Origin: Neobacillus sp. FSL H8-0543
GTDB lineage: Bacteria; Bacillota; Bacilli; Bacillales; Cytobacillaceae
Length of the DNA: 64,000 nucleotides
Assembly (NCBI RefSeq): GCF_038592905.1
Contig: NZ_CP151943.1
Coordinates: 3,732,501 to 3,796,500, forward strand
Direction: 5' to 3'
Of this stretch, positions 49,468 to 57,967 are shown one piece after another. Position 1 is the stretch's first letter. Each line of letters opens with the position of its first letter. Under the pieces are notes generated by a model. That model searched no databases, was not told the DNA's origin, and was given only the letters and a program-made list of their open reading frames with translations. Made by a program: the position numbers and the translations under genes.

Positions 49468-50454
49468 ATGTTATTTATTGATAATAAAGGCATCACCGAT
49501 CCGAGAATTAATCTAGCGATTGAAGAATATGCATTGAAAAATCTTGATATTAATGAAACATATTTATTATTTTACATAAATGAACCATCAATAATCATTG
49601 GGAAAAATCAAAATACCGTTGAAGAAATTAACACGGAATATGTTGAGGGAAATGGAATTCATATTGTTCGCAGATTGTCTGGTGGGGGAGCCGTTTACCA
49701 TGATTTAGGGAATCTGAACTTTAGTTTTATCACGAAGGACGATGGCGAAAGCTTTCATAATTTCCGGAAGTTTACGGAGCCCGTGGTTGCTGCACTCAGA
49801 AAGCTGGGAGTCAATGCAGAGTTAAGCGGCAGAAATGATCTTCTAGCTGAAGGCAGAAAGATTTCTGGAAATGCCCAATTCTCTACAAAGGGCAGAATGT
49901 TCTCCCATGGAACGCTTCTTTTCAATTCGGAGATGGACCATATTGTCTCGGCATTAAGGGTAAAGAAAGATAAAATTGAATCAAAGGGAATTAAATCCGT
50001 TCGAAGCCGGGTGGCTAATATTTCCGAATTTCTTGAAGAAAAAATGGAGATTGAAGAGTTTCGCTCACTGATTTTACAAAATATTTTTGAAGGCGAAGAG
50101 ATTACGGAATATGTTCTAACGGAGGAAGATTGGGAGAAAATTCACCAACTTTCAAAGGAACGCTATCAGAGTTGGGAATGGAATTATGGAAAATCACCGA
50201 AGTTTAATCTTCAGCACTCCCATCGTTTCCCTGTAGGGCAAATCGATGTTCGTTTAGAGGTTAACAAAGGTGTTATTGAAAATTGTAAAATCTATGGTGA
50301 CTTCTTTGGAGTTGGCGATGTAAGTGAAATCGAGAAAATGCTTGTTAATGTACGCTATGAAAAAAACGAGCTGGAAGAAGTACTGAAAGATGTGGATACG
50401 TCATATTACTTTGGAAATATTTCAAAAGAAGAGTTTATCAATTTAATTTATTAG
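49468..50454 (+). CDS. lplJ: lipoate--protein ligase LplJ
   Basis: 328 residues. The N-terminal domain has 'IIGKNQNTVEEIN' near residue 45 and the lipoyl-AMP motif 'RRLSGGGAVYHDLGNLNFSF' near 72-91; 'GRNDLLAEGRKISGNAQ' near 115 carries the binding-pocket Lys. The accessory C-terminal domain follows from about 245. It activates lipoate or octanoate with ATP and attaches it to the lipoyl domains of 2-oxoacid dehydrogenases and GcvH. RBS AAGGGGAAG is about 7 bases upstream. A strong terminator follows. Confidence 0.95.
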   Translation: MLFIDNKGITDPRINLAIEEYALKNLDINETYLLFYINEPSIIIGKNQNTVEEINTEYVEGNGIHIVRRLSGGGAVYHDLGNLNFSFITKDDGESFHNFRKFTEPVVAALRKLGVNAELSGRNDLLAEGRKISGNAQFSTKGRMFSHGTLLFNSEMDHIVSALRVKKDKIESKGIKSVRSRVANISEFLEEKMEIEEFRSLILQNIFEGEEITEYVLTEEDWEKIHQLSKERYQSWEWNYGKSPKFNLQHSHRFPVGQIDVRLEVNKGVIENCKIYGDFFGVGDVSEIEKMLVNVRYEKNELEEVLKDVDTSYYFGNISKEEFINLIY

Positions 50455-50460
50455 GATTAC

Positions 50461-50490
50461 GCGGTGATGCAGATCACCGTTTTTTTTTTG
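50461..50490 (+). terminator. terminator of yhfI-lplJ
   Basis: CGGTGAT and ATCACCG arms around GCAG, followed by ten T. Confidence 0.92.
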
Positions 50491-50505
50491 CTGTGTGAAA
50501 CAGGT

Positions 50506-50701
50506 CTGTTGATTGGAGCTCCAGGCACTTCGCTTTCCGCAGGCGTGCCGGTGAGCCTCCTCGGCGCTAAAGCGCCTGTGGGGTCTCCCCAGCCCCGTAC
50601 TCCTGCAGGACATTGACTAGGCTTCCTTGAATATTCACCGCACGAAGGAAATGCGGTAGCATTTTCGAGGAGTTCTTCGTGCCTTCCGCTCCAATCAACA
50701 G
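50506..50701 (-). repeat. GC-rich dispersed repeat, long form (copy R4)
   Basis: 196 bases, inverted relative to 3479-3670. It runs from CTGTTGATTGGAGCTCC to CCGCTCCAATCAACAG and contains the internal block with the ACCGCA/TGCGGT hairpin shared with R1. The flank to the right holds TTAACACAGCC, seen also next to other repeat scars. Confidence 0.85.
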
Positions 50702-50868
50702 AGTGTACTAAATCAACGATGTCCTTAACACAGCCTTGTATTAAAATTTCATCGTTAATCAACTCTTTTGGATATTTTATGATATTTACAGTCAAAAGCT
50801 GAGTATCTTATACTTGAATACTTAAATTTCTTAAAATATAATATATTTAGAAAGTTTTTACTTATTAG

Positions 50869-50886
50869 TGAATGGGTGCTCATTCA
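50869..50886. promoter_or_regulatory. FadR operator upstream of lcfB
   Basis: TGAATGGGTGCTCATTCA is a palindrome with 7-base perfect arms (TGAATGG would pair to TCATTCA with one G-T) and fits the FadR (YsiA) consensus TGAATGANTANTCATTCA at all but two positions. It ends 16 bases before the lcfB start. Long-chain acyl-CoA would release FadR and induce lcfB, as known in B. subtilis. Confidence 0.88.
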
Positions 50887-50902
50887 CAGGGGAGGGGAAA
50901 AA

Positions 50903-52459
50903 ATGAATCTGTCTACTCAGCTTCATGAAACAGCAAAAAAAATGGCAAGTAAACCAGCCTATTATTTTATGGGACAAGAGACTTCTTATCGTGAATTAGA
51001 TGCAGCGATTACAAAGTTTGCGTCTGGTCTTGAAAAACTGGGGGTAAAACAAGGGGACCACATTGCATTGCTGCTTGGAAACTCACCGCACTTTGTCATT
51101 AGTATGTATGGTGCCTTAAGGTTAGGTGCTACAGTTATTCCGGTAAATCCGATATATACAGCAGATGAAATCGGTTACATATTAAATAACGGTGATGTAA
51201 AAGTGGTTGTCGCCCTTGATATGGCCATTCCTTTGGCGGAAAAGATGCATACATTCTTGCCTAAAGTAGAGCAATTTGTGTTCTGTGAAACGAGCGAAAA
51301 TGGTATTGCACAACATCAAATTGAAAGTTTATCACTATCTTCCAAAATGAAATCGTTTCCAGAAGTTATTGCCTCCGGAGAACTTAGCTTTAAAGGTCCA
51401 GAACTAAATGATGATGACGTCGCTCTTATCCTTTATACTTCAGGTACAACGGGGAAACCAAAAGGTGCGATGCTTTCTCAAAAGAATTTAAGTAGCAATG
51501 CGAAGGATGTTGGCGAATACCTAAGAATGAATGATGAAGATCGTGTGATTACGACCTTGCCTATGTTTCATGTCTTTTGTTTAACAGTGGCATTAAATGC
51601 ACCGTTATTAAGCGGGGCAACGATGTTGATTGTTCCAAGATTCAGTCCAAAGGAAATTTTTGAGCTTGCAAAAGAATATCAGGCAACTGTATTTGCTGGA
51701 GTACCGACGATGTATAATTTTCTCTATCAACTCCCGGATGCAAATCCTGAGGATCTTTCTACACTGCGTCTATGTGTTTCTGGTGGTGCATCTATGCCTG
51801 TTGCTCTACTAAATAATTTCGAACAAAAATTTAATGTGCGCGTTTCAGAAGGGTATGGGTTATCTGAAGCCTCGCCAGTTACTTGCTTCAACCCACTTGA
51901 CCGTCCGCGGAAAGCAGGGTCAATTGGTACATCGATCCTCCATGTTGAAAATAAAATTGTCAATGAACTTGGAGAAGAGCTCCCAGCTGGCGAAGTCGGC
52001 GAATTAATTGTACGTGGTCCAAATGTAATGAAGGGCTATTATAAAATGCCTGAGGAATCAGCTGCAACGATCCGTGATGGATGGCTTTATACTGGTGACC
52101 TTGCGAGAATGGATGAAGAGGGGTATTTTTATATTGTCGACAGGAAAAAAGATATTATCATAGTGGGCGGTTACAACGTCTATCCGCGTGAAGTCGAAGA
52201 AGTGCTTTATAATCATACGGATGTTGTTGAAGTAGCCGTTTTAGGTGTACCGGATCCGAACCTTGGTGAGGCGGTAAAATGTTATTTAGTCAGCAAAAAT
52301 CCTGCTGTTACAGAAGAACAATTACTAGATTATTGTAAGGAACATCTAGCAAAATATAAGATTCCTGTATCTATTGATTTCTTAGAAGAACTTCCAAAGA
52401 ACACAACAGGAAAAATTCTAAGAAGAGCCTTGAAAGCTCAGGTTACTCAAACGGTCTAA
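50903..52459 (+). CDS. lcfB: long-chain fatty-acid--CoA ligase LcfB
   Basis: 518 residues from ATG 50903, with AGGGGAGGGG about 5 bases upstream; an in-frame ATG at 50876 lies inside the FadR operator and lacks a site. Adenylate-forming motifs: [14 protein letters not shown] near residue 183, '[10 protein letters not shown]' near 318, '[15 protein letters not shown]' near 395 and the C-terminal '[14 protein letters not shown]' with the catalytic Lys. It activates long-chain fatty acids for beta-oxidation. The FadR operator sits just upstream. The next gene is a crotonase behind a terminator. Confidence 0.94.
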   Translation: MNLSTQLHETAKKMASKPAYYFMGQETSYRELDAAITKFASGLEKLGVKQGDHIALLLGNSPHFVISMYGALRLGATVIPVNPIYTADEIGYILNNGDVKVVVALDMAIPLAEKMHTFLPKVEQFVFCETSENGIAQHQIESLSLSSKMKSFPEVIASGELSFKGPELNDDDVALILYTSGTTGKPKGAMLSQKNLSSNAKDVGEYLRMNDEDRVITTLPMFHVFCLTVALNAPLLSGATMLIVPRFSPKEIFELAKEYQATVFAGVPTMYNFLYQLPDANPEDLSTLRLCVSGGASMPVALLNNFEQKFNVRVSEGYGLSEASPVTCFNPLDRPRKAGSIGTSILHVENKIVNELGEELPAGEVGELIVRGPNVMKGYYKMPEESAATIRDGWLYTGDLARMDEEGYFYIVDRKKDIIIVGGYNVYPREVEEVLYNHTDVVEVAVLGVPDPNLGEAVKCYLVSKNPAVTEEQLLDYCKEHLAKYKIPVSIDFLEELPKNTTGKILRRALKAQVTQTV

Positions 52460-52480
52460 AAGTAGAAATCAAATCTTAAA

Positions 52481-52516
52481 TAAGAAGGCAGGCCACAGGA
52501 GCCTGCCTTCTTTAAG
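52481..52516 (+). terminator. terminator between lcfB and the crotonase gene
   Basis: AGAAGGCAGGC and GCCTGCCTTCT arms around CACAGGA, followed by TTAAG. Confidence 0.85.
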
Positions 52517-52538
52517 ATTAAGGAGGAGGAAACTTTCA

Positions 52539-53315
52539 ATGGAGAAGATTCTATTTGATATAAATGACCATGTCGCAATCGTTACGATTAATCGGGAAAA
52601 ATCCCTCAATGCCTTCAATTATGAAACATTGATCGAATTACAAGCGAAGGTAGAAGAAATTCGTAGCAATAAGTCTATTCGTGTGGTTATCTTCATTGGC
52701 GCAGGAGAAAAGGCATTCAGTGTCGGTGCTGATTTGAAGGAGCGCAAAAACCTTACAGATGAGCAGGTGAGACGAAACTTATATAAAATAAATGAAGTCT
52801 TTACGATGATTGACCAGCTTCCGCAGCCAACCATTGCAGCAATTAACGGGTTTGCCTTTGGTGGCGGCATGGAATTAGCCTTGGCCTGTGATTTTCGGAT
52901 TGCTGCCGAAGAAGCCGTTATGGGGTTAACAGAAACGGGTCTTGCGATTATACCTGGGGCAGGCGGCACCCAGCGCTTACCAAGGTTAATCGGGGAGGCA
53001 AGGGCGCTTGAACTCATCCTAACGGCACGGAGACTGTCAGCTAACGAAGCTGACACCTATGGAATGCTAACCAGGGTTGTCGGACGGAAAGAGTTATTGA
53101 AGGAATGCCTTACATTTTCTGCACAATTACTTGCAAATGGTCCCATTGCCGTTCAGCAGGCAAAATTTGCGATTAAAAATGGAATGAATACGGATTTGAA
53201 TACGGGATTGCAGATTGAACGCAAGGCATATGAAGTCACACTCCCAACTGAAGATCGACTAGAGGCACTACAGGCCTTTGCCGAAAAAAGAAAGGCGGAT
53301 TTCAAAGGGCAGTAG
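52539..53315 (+). CDS. enoyl-CoA hydratase
   Basis: 258 residues of the crotonase family. Both catalytic glutamates of classical hydratases are present: E112 in 'FGGGMELALACDFR' and E132 in 'LTETGLAIIPGAGGTQRLPRL', spaced by 20 as in rat enoyl-CoA hydratase. Oxyanion-hole segments are 'EKAFSVGADL' (about 57-66) and 'GFAFGGG'. It should hydrate trans-2-enoyl-CoA in fatty-acid or amino-acid breakdown. AAGGAGGAGG precedes the ATG by about 9 bases. It lies 80 bases after lcfB, behind a terminator, and is probably expressed by readthrough or its own promoter. Confidence 0.92.
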   Translation: MEKILFDINDHVAIVTINREKSLNAFNYETLIELQAKVEEIRSNKSIRVVIFIGAGEKAFSVGADLKERKNLTDEQVRRNLYKINEVFTMIDQLPQPTIAAINGFAFGGGMELALACDFRIAAEEAVMGLTETGLAIIPGAGGTQRLPRLIGEARALELILTARRLSANEADTYGMLTRVVGRKELLKECLTFSAQLLANGPIAVQQAKFAIKNGMNTDLNTGLQIERKAYEVTLPTEDRLEALQAFAEKRKADFKGQ

Positions 53316-53444
53316 AACATGGCAACCAAGCAGTTTGTTTAATCGAGGTATATTTTTCCAATTATTTTAAATTATTCTATATTAGTTCTTACGATGAATA
53401 CAATGTTTCTTAACTATCGCAATTGAAAAAAGAACTTCGAATAA

Positions 53445-53484
53445 GAAAAACATAGGGAGATTTTAGTCTTCCTATGTTTTCATT
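53445..53484 (-). terminator. terminator of the 49-residue minus-strand gene
   Basis: AAAACATAGGGA and TTCCTATGTTTT arms around GATTTTAGTC; on the minus strand TTTTTC follows. Confidence 0.8.
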
Positions 53485-53488
53485 CATA

Positions 53489-53638
53489 TTATTTATCTGT
53501 TTGTTTTTGCTTCTTTTTCAAATACTCCGCACGCATTTTTTCAAGTTGCTGCTTTTTATCAAATTTGGCAGGCGTCTGTTTTTCATGAAACTTCGTCACA
53601 GCTACCTGACCTTTGTAATCCAATTGATATTTTCCCAC
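53489..53638 (-). CDS. small basic protein of unknown function (49 aa)
   Basis: GTG start at 53638 behind AGTAGGTGA (about 5 bases). The product (MGKYQLDYKGQVAVTKF at the start, then KKQQLEKMRAEYLKKKQKQ) has an N-terminal beta-like part and a strongly basic helix, typical of conserved small Bacillus cytosolic or spore proteins. A terminator lies just downstream. The frame on the opposite strand is low-complexity and hydrophobic, a probable shadow. I do not recognise a characterised family. Confidence 0.7.
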   Translation of the reverse strand: MGKYQLDYKGQVAVTKFHEKQTPAKFDKKQQLEKMRAEYLKKKQKQTDK

Positions 53639-53639
53639 T

Positions 53640-53890
53640 TTGTTCACCTACTTTTCTTGTCTTTAAAGAGAATCTATTCAACAAATATAATATACCTTAT
53701 TTTACTGAAGTAAACCTCAATAACTCTATTTCTTGTTTGTTCAGCTCTCTTCTAAAGGTCCAATCAACAGCCAAGTCAAACACAGCCTAAAAAAGTTTCT
53801 CAACAACCTCTCATGTTATTTATATTTAAAAATTTATAGAAATTTGTTAGAATTATCTATTAAATGAACTTTTGTACAGGGGGGAAAGAG
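53640..53890. other. gene-free AT-rich stretch with a repeat-end scar
   Basis: CCAATCAACAG at about 53758-53770, followed by AAACACAGCC, resembles the outer flank of the GC-rich repeats. No gene or RNA is seen. The ribosome binding site of azlC closes the stretch. Confidence 0.45.
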
Positions 53891-54622
53891 TTGACAGATT
53901 TTGCAATAGGAAAAGAATCTTCGGAGTTTAAAAAAGGATTACAGGCAGGTATTAGCATAGGAATAGGCTATTTTCCGATTGCATTGACTTTTGGGCTTCT
54001 CGCAAAAACAACAGGCCTATCCATTTATGAAGCCATATTAATGAGCATGATTGTCTTTGCTGGTGCATCGCAATATATTTCATTGAGCCTCATCGCATAT
54101 GGCACAGGGATTGTTGAAATAATCATAACAACCTTCATCGTAAACATTCGCCACTTTCTTATGTCTACATCTTTAAATGAGAAGTGTGAGGAGGACCATC
54201 TGGGTAATAAGCTGGTTTACTCGTTTGGAATAACAGATGAGACTTTTTCTGTTGTGGCAACAAAGGATGGAACGGTTACGACTGGATTTATGTTTGGTGT
54301 GAATTTAATTGCCTATGCCAGCTGGGTCATTTTCACTGGAGCAGGCCATCTCATTGGTGCGAGTCTTCCGCAAACCCTACAAGAAAGTATGGGAGTGGCC
54401 CTATACGCGATGTTTGTCGGTTTGTTGGTACCTTCAATGAAGAAAAGTGTAAAAGTGGTTTTTCTAGCAACACTTGCTGCCGTTTTTAATTCTATTTTTA
54501 CACTAGGCCAAGTCATGGTACAAGGATGGGCAATTGTGACCTCGACTATTCTTTCTGCTGTTATTATTGAACTAATCGAGGTCGGGAAAGCTAAGCAACG
54601 GGGTGTGAAGCATGAAGAGTGA
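53891..54622 (+). CDS. azlC: AzlC-family branched-chain amino acid exporter subunit
   Basis: 243 residues from TTG 53891, with AGGGGGG 6 bases upstream; the ATG at 53864 lies before that site. It has five or six helices with 'GYFPIALTFGLLAKTTGLS' near residue 22 and 'FIVNIRHFLMSTSL' near 92, the AzlC core. With AzlD it exports branched-chain amino acids and, in B. subtilis, azaleucine resistance results from its overexpression. It overlaps azlD by 11 bases. Confidence 0.93.
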   Translation: MTDFAIGKESSEFKKGLQAGISIGIGYFPIALTFGLLAKTTGLSIYEAILMSMIVFAGASQYISLSLIAYGTGIVEIIITTFIVNIRHFLMSTSLNEKCEEDHLGNKLVYSFGITDETFSVVATKDGTVTTGFMFGVNLIAYASWVIFTGAGHLIGASLPQTLQESMGVALYAMFVGLLVPSMKKSVKVVFLATLAAVFNSIFTLGQVMVQGWAIVTSTILSAVIIELIEVGKAKQRGVKHEE

Positions 54623-54920
54623 AATTATTTGGATGATTATCGGAATGGGGTTGGTTACATATATTCCTCGAATGCTGCCCTTTGTTCTGTTCAAAGGAAA
54701 GGAATTACCGCCATTTATTCAAGGTGTATTAAAAAACGTCCCTTTTGCGACTTTAGGGGCATTAATTTTTCCAGCAATTTTCTTAATTCAAGAGAATGAT
54801 ATCTGGTATGGAGTCGTTGGTGCAGCTGCCGCCTTCCTTGCTGCATTTATAGGAGCGAATATCATAGTAGTAGTTCTAGGGGCAATTACCGTTTTATCCA
54901 TATACTCCTATTTTCTCTAA
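54612..54920 (+). CDS. azlD: AzlD-family branched-chain amino acid exporter subunit
   Basis: 102 residues with three or four helices and 'MGLVTYIPRMLPFVL' near residue 11 plus 'LKNVPFATLGALIFPAI' near 40, the AzlD core. It is translated from inside the end of azlC and forms the exporter with it. Confidence 0.93.
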   Translation: MKSEIIWMIIGMGLVTYIPRMLPFVLFKGKELPPFIQGVLKNVPFATLGALIFPAIFLIQENDIWYGVVGAAAAFLAAFIGANIIVVVLGAITVLSIYSYFL

Positions 54921-55023
54921 GTCGGTCTTTTTTGAGGCTTTTTTCTATTCGTATGTTCTAAATCCTTACTTTCTAACTAAACTATCTATAGAGAGGCTGT
55001 ACAAAAAGGGGGACAAAACAAAC

Positions 55024-56292
55024 ATGGTTAGAAAAATGGGTGTCTATGCGGTTTTGGCCTATGTTTTATATGGGTTGTTTTTTTATTGGTATATATTTTA
55101 CTTTGCTGATACAAGTCTGCCCTTTGAATATCAAGGGACGAAGGCAGATCCTGCTACCTTTTTAAATGGACGGGAATTAATGTTAAGTGAAGAATATTCG
55201 AAAATAAGAAACCTGCTATTTTTCTTATCCACTCCACTGGAATGGCTATTTTATTTGCTCATCTTATTATTTGGTTTTTCAAAAGCTTTCAAGCGGTGGG
55301 CGGAAAGTTCATCTAATTATAAGGTGCTTCAAACAGCGATTTATCTTATTTGGTTATCTTTTTTCGCTTATTTGGCGACATTCCCATTAAGCTATATTAG
55401 TTATTCACTTTCAAAGACGTACAATATCTCAACGCAGACCTTTTCTTCATGGATGAAGGAAGAGTTAATCGACTTCTGGATAAATTATGGAACATTAATG
55501 ATTATTGTCTCTGTCCTATATTGGCTGATGAAGAAAAGTACGAAGCGATGGTGGCTATATGGCTGGTTATTATCGGTTCCGTTTACTATTTTTATGATGT
55601 TTTTACAGCCAATTATCATTGACCCATTATATAATGAATTTTCTCCGTTAAAGAATAAGGAGCTCGAGATAAAAATATTAGCTTTAGCTGAAAAGGCTCA
55701 AATTCCTGCAGAACATGTATTTGAAGTAAATATGGCCGATCAGACGAATGCCTTAAATGCCTATGTGACCGGGATTGGCTCTAATGCACGAATTGTTCTT
55801 TGGGATACCACGTTAAATAAATTGTCGGATAATCAAATTTTATTTATTATGGCTCATGAAATTGCCCACTATGTTGAAAAACATATCTATATCGGAATTG
55901 CTATCTATCTGATGCTCTCGCTTGTCGGTTTATATTTAACCTATCGAATCATGAATTGGGCTGTAGCAAGCTGGGGAAAAGAACTGAAAATAGCAGACGT
56001 GAAGGATTTTAAATCAGTGCCATTATTTTTTATGATCCTTTCGATGCTGATGTTTGCTGCCAGTCCGCTTTCGAACTTTATTTCACGCTATGAAGAGACC
56101 AGGGCAGATCGATATGCAATTAACATGACCCAAGATACAGAAGCTGCGATAACATCCTTCCAGGAACTAACGAAAGCGGGTTTAAGTCAGGTTAATCCGC
56201 CATTATTGGTTAAGATTTTTCGCTATAGTCATCCGTCTATGCTAGATCGTATTTCCATGCTGGAAGAATATGAAACCAATCACACGAAGTAA
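55024..56292 (+). CDS. yhfN: M48-family membrane zinc metallopeptidase YhfN
   Basis: 422 residues. Several N-terminal helices precede the zinc motif HEIAH (278-282) and 'FISRYEETRADRYA' (third ligand E near 358), the Ste24/M48A pattern. It is an integral membrane protease related to CAAX-type peptidases. B. subtilis YhfN is of similar length and lies in the same region. AAAGGGGG is about 10 bases upstream. A strong terminator follows immediately. Confidence 0.93.
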   Translation: MVRKMGVYAVLAYVLYGLFFYWYIFYFADTSLPFEYQGTKADPATFLNGRELMLSEEYSKIRNLLFFLSTPLEWLFYLLILLFGFSKAFKRWAESSSNYKVLQTAIYLIWLSFFAYLATFPLSYISYSLSKTYNISTQTFSSWMKEELIDFWINYGTLMIIVSVLYWLMKKSTKRWWLYGWLLSVPFTIFMMFLQPIIIDPLYNEFSPLKNKELEIKILALAEKAQIPAEHVFEVNMADQTNALNAYVTGIGSNARIVLWDTTLNKLSDNQILFIMAHEIAHYVEKHIYIGIAIYLMLSLVGLYLTYRIMNWAVASWGKELKIADVKDFKSVPLFFMILSMLMFAASPLSNFISRYEETRADRYAINMTQDTEAAITSFQELTKAGLSQVNPPLLVKIFRYSHPSMLDRISMLEEYETNHTK

Positions 56293-56330
56293 AGAATCAG
56301 GTACAGCTTTTGTACCTGATTCTTTATTTT
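56291..56330 (+). terminator. terminator of yhfN
   Basis: AAGAATCAGGTAC and GTACCTGATTCTT arms around AGCTTTT, followed by TATTTT. It starts at the stop codon. Confidence 0.9.
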
Positions 56331-56340
56331 AGGTACATAG

Positions 56341-56370
56341 AGAAAACCGTCTTTTTAGACGGTTTTGGCA
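56341..56370 (-). terminator. terminator of yhzC
   Basis: AAAACCGTC and GACGGTTTT arms around TTTTTA; on the minus strand TTTTCTCT follows. Confidence 0.85.
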
Positions 56371-56376
56371 GGAGCA

Positions 56377-56610
56377 TTAAGTTCCGAAGCGCTTGTTTAG
56401 GTCTGTGAGCTGTTTAGACAGATGGAAAAAACATTTCTGATCACGCTGATCAATGGCAGAATCAATTTTCTTTAATAATTTTTCCTTTTGAACGGTTAGT
56501 TGGATTTCTGATAAGAGCATATCAATGTATAAATCCTGGACGTAGTTTTCTTTCCTTTGACGGTTCATGGCACCAATTTTCATTAATTCCGTGTATGATT
56601 TTTCATTCAT
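56377..56610 (-). CDS. yhzC: IDEAL-domain protein YhzC
   Basis: 77 residues from ATG 56610 (AGAGGTGAT about 5 bases upstream). The C-terminal half has an IDEAL-like signature: 'LLKKIDSAIDQRDQKCFFHLSKQLTDL' pattern with KIDSAIDQRDQKCF near residues 48-61. IDEAL domains occur on small regulators in Bacilli, including a domain fused to ComK-related proteins, and yhzC neighbours comK in B. subtilis. It is divergent from comK here, which hints at a functional connection but does not prove it. Confidence 0.85.
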   Translation of the reverse strand: MNEKSYTELMKIGAMNRQRKENYVQDLYIDMLLSEIQLTVQKEKLLKKIDSAIDQRDQKCFFHLSKQLTDLNKRFGT

Positions 56611-56677
56611 GGAAATCACCTCTGATGCTTTTTATTATTATATGGGATATTTCTGATAATATCAACGAATTTTTATA

Positions 56678-56738
56678 ATTTTCAGAATTACATTTCCGTA
56701 ACAACTTTGTGAATAAATTCGTAACAATTCTGAAAAAT
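56678..56738. promoter_or_regulatory. long inverted repeat with internal direct repeats upstream of comK
   Basis: ATTTTCAGAATT (56678-56689) and AATTCTGAAAAAT (56726-56738) are inverted arms with one extra A, separated by 36 bases. Between them TTCCGTAACAA and TTCGTAACAA are direct repeats. The block lies 62-123 bases before the comK start in the divergent yhzC-comK spacer, where operators for comK regulators are expected. Confidence 0.5.
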
Positions 56739-56800
56739 AAGTTAACAAAATATTAGAAATGATATGATGGAAAAAATATGCAATTTAGGAGCTGATGGTT

Positions 56801-57364
56801 TTGAAGCAGAGACAAATAGAAGAATATGAAGTGAATCCTTTTACGTTGTTTATTAAACCTAAGAGGTATGGAAATAAAGTTTATTCCCAAATTATTGAAG
56901 TTGAAGATGAATTTTTATCCCCTTTAAAACCGCTTGATATCATCAAAAATAGCTGTTTCGGTAGCGACTATGAAGGCTGCAGAAAAGGTTCAATGCTGTT
57001 AATTAATGCCAAACACAAAATTCCCATTGCCATCGACCCTACCAACAACCTTTTTTTCTTTCCTACTGCATCACCGAATCGTGAGGAGTGTATTTGGATT
57101 TCACTTGATCATATCAAGGACCTGCTCCGCATTTCTCCTAAAGAAACATTGATTATTTTTCGTAATAAACAGTCCTATATAATCCCTGTTGCATATAGTA
57201 CCATTCAAAATCAAATATCACATACAGCAACATTAAAATGGAAACTCATGCAAAGAATTGAATACAATCAAAAAAAGTCATTTTATTTGATGAACAGGCC
57301 TTTGGCATTGGAGGCATCTGAAAAGTCTCCAAAGTATGGTAAAAATAGTAAAAGTGAAGAATAA
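56801..57364 (+). CDS. comK: competence transcription factor ComK
   Basis: 187 residues from TTG 56801, with AGGAG 9 bases upstream; the ATG at 56795 is only 3 bases from that site. Motifs of the ComK family: 'SQIIEVEDEFLSPLKPLDIIKNSC' region near residues 26-50, 'CFGSDYEGCRKGS' near 48-60, 'IAIDPTNNLFFFPT' near 77-90 and 'CIWISLDHIKDL' near 98-109. In B. subtilis ComK activates late competence genes and its own promoter through K-boxes. I see no clear AAAA-N5-TTTT pair upstream. The C-terminus differs from B. subtilis and is Ser/Lys rich. Confidence 0.9.
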   Translation: MKQRQIEEYEVNPFTLFIKPKRYGNKVYSQIIEVEDEFLSPLKPLDIIKNSCFGSDYEGCRKGSMLLINAKHKIPIAIDPTNNLFFFPTASPNREECIWISLDHIKDLLRISPKETLIIFRNKQSYIIPVAYSTIQNQISHTATLKWKLMQRIEYNQKKSFYLMNRPLALEASEKSPKYGKNSKSEE

Positions 57365-57368
57365 ATTT

Positions 57369-57734
57369 TTAATGGGATGTATGTTTTTTTAAGAAATAGG
57401 ATTGAATTAATTCTTGAACCTTATTCCGTATTCTCGGATTAAAGTAATTATGTGATTCTTCATAGCCTTTGTATAGAAACATATACATTGTAAAGGCATC
57501 ATCCCGTTTAGTTTCAATGACTTGCAGTTTATTCTTTTTCATATAGAGTTTTACCTCAGCCAATTCTTTCTGGATGGCCTTCATTGTGTCTTCAATTAGC
57601 TCTAGATAGGGTTTCTTTAATTTAAATGGGCTCGTTTCAACAACGGATAAATCTCGATTTAAGACGATTAGAACCATCGGCAAATAGATGGCCTTTTCCA
57701 TAATATCCCTGTCTCCTTCTGGAATTCTCGTCAT
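57369..57734 (-). CDS. yhjD: YhjD family sporulation-associated protein
   Basis: 121 residues, 'MTRIPEGDRDIMEKAIYLPM' at the N-terminus, 'ETKRDDAFTMYMFLYKGYEE' and 'NYFNPRIRNKVQELI' toward the C-terminus. I recognise it as YhjD by pattern and place (near comK, before yhjE). There are no membrane segments. Function unknown; annotated as sporulation-linked in B. subtilis. Its stop is only 4 bases from the comK stop, so the two genes are convergent. Confidence 0.82.
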   Translation of the reverse strand: MTRIPEGDRDIMEKAIYLPMVLIVLNRDLSVVETSPFKLKKPYLELIEDTMKAIQKELAEVKLYMKKNKLQVIETKRDDAFTMYMFLYKGYEESHNYFNPRIRNKVQELIQSYFLKKHTSH

Positions 57735-57803
57735 TTTATCATCGGCACCTTTCTGATCATTTAATCGAACGTCTGTTCTAGTTAATCATACAAAATTCCT
57801 TCT

Positions 57804-57840
57804 AAAAACGCAATGCTTAAAAAGCTTGCGTCTTTTATTT
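57804..57840. terminator. orphan hairpin between yhjD and the LCP gene
   Basis: AACGCAATGCTT and AAGC-TTGCGTC arms around AAAA, with T-rich ends on both strands. No gene end matches it. Confidence 0.45.
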
Positions 57841-57967
57841 GCAAATTTTGGTACAAGTATGAGAAAGTTTTTAATAGAAGGAAATTTTGTAGGGAAAAAT
57901 AAAAAAATGTAGAATCTTTAATAGGATATCAGCAAAATAAAAAATTAAACGCAAATGGGTGAGCTAA

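Noticed and set aside
52619..53056. Minus-strand 145-codon frame opposite the crotonase gene
   Set aside because: The plus-strand crotonase has all family motifs including both catalytic Glu; the other frame is a shadow.
53474..53713. Plus-strand hydrophobic frame of 79 codons
   Set aside because: Phe/Leu-rich low-complexity shadow of the minus-strand 49-residue gene, which has a ribosome binding site and terminator.
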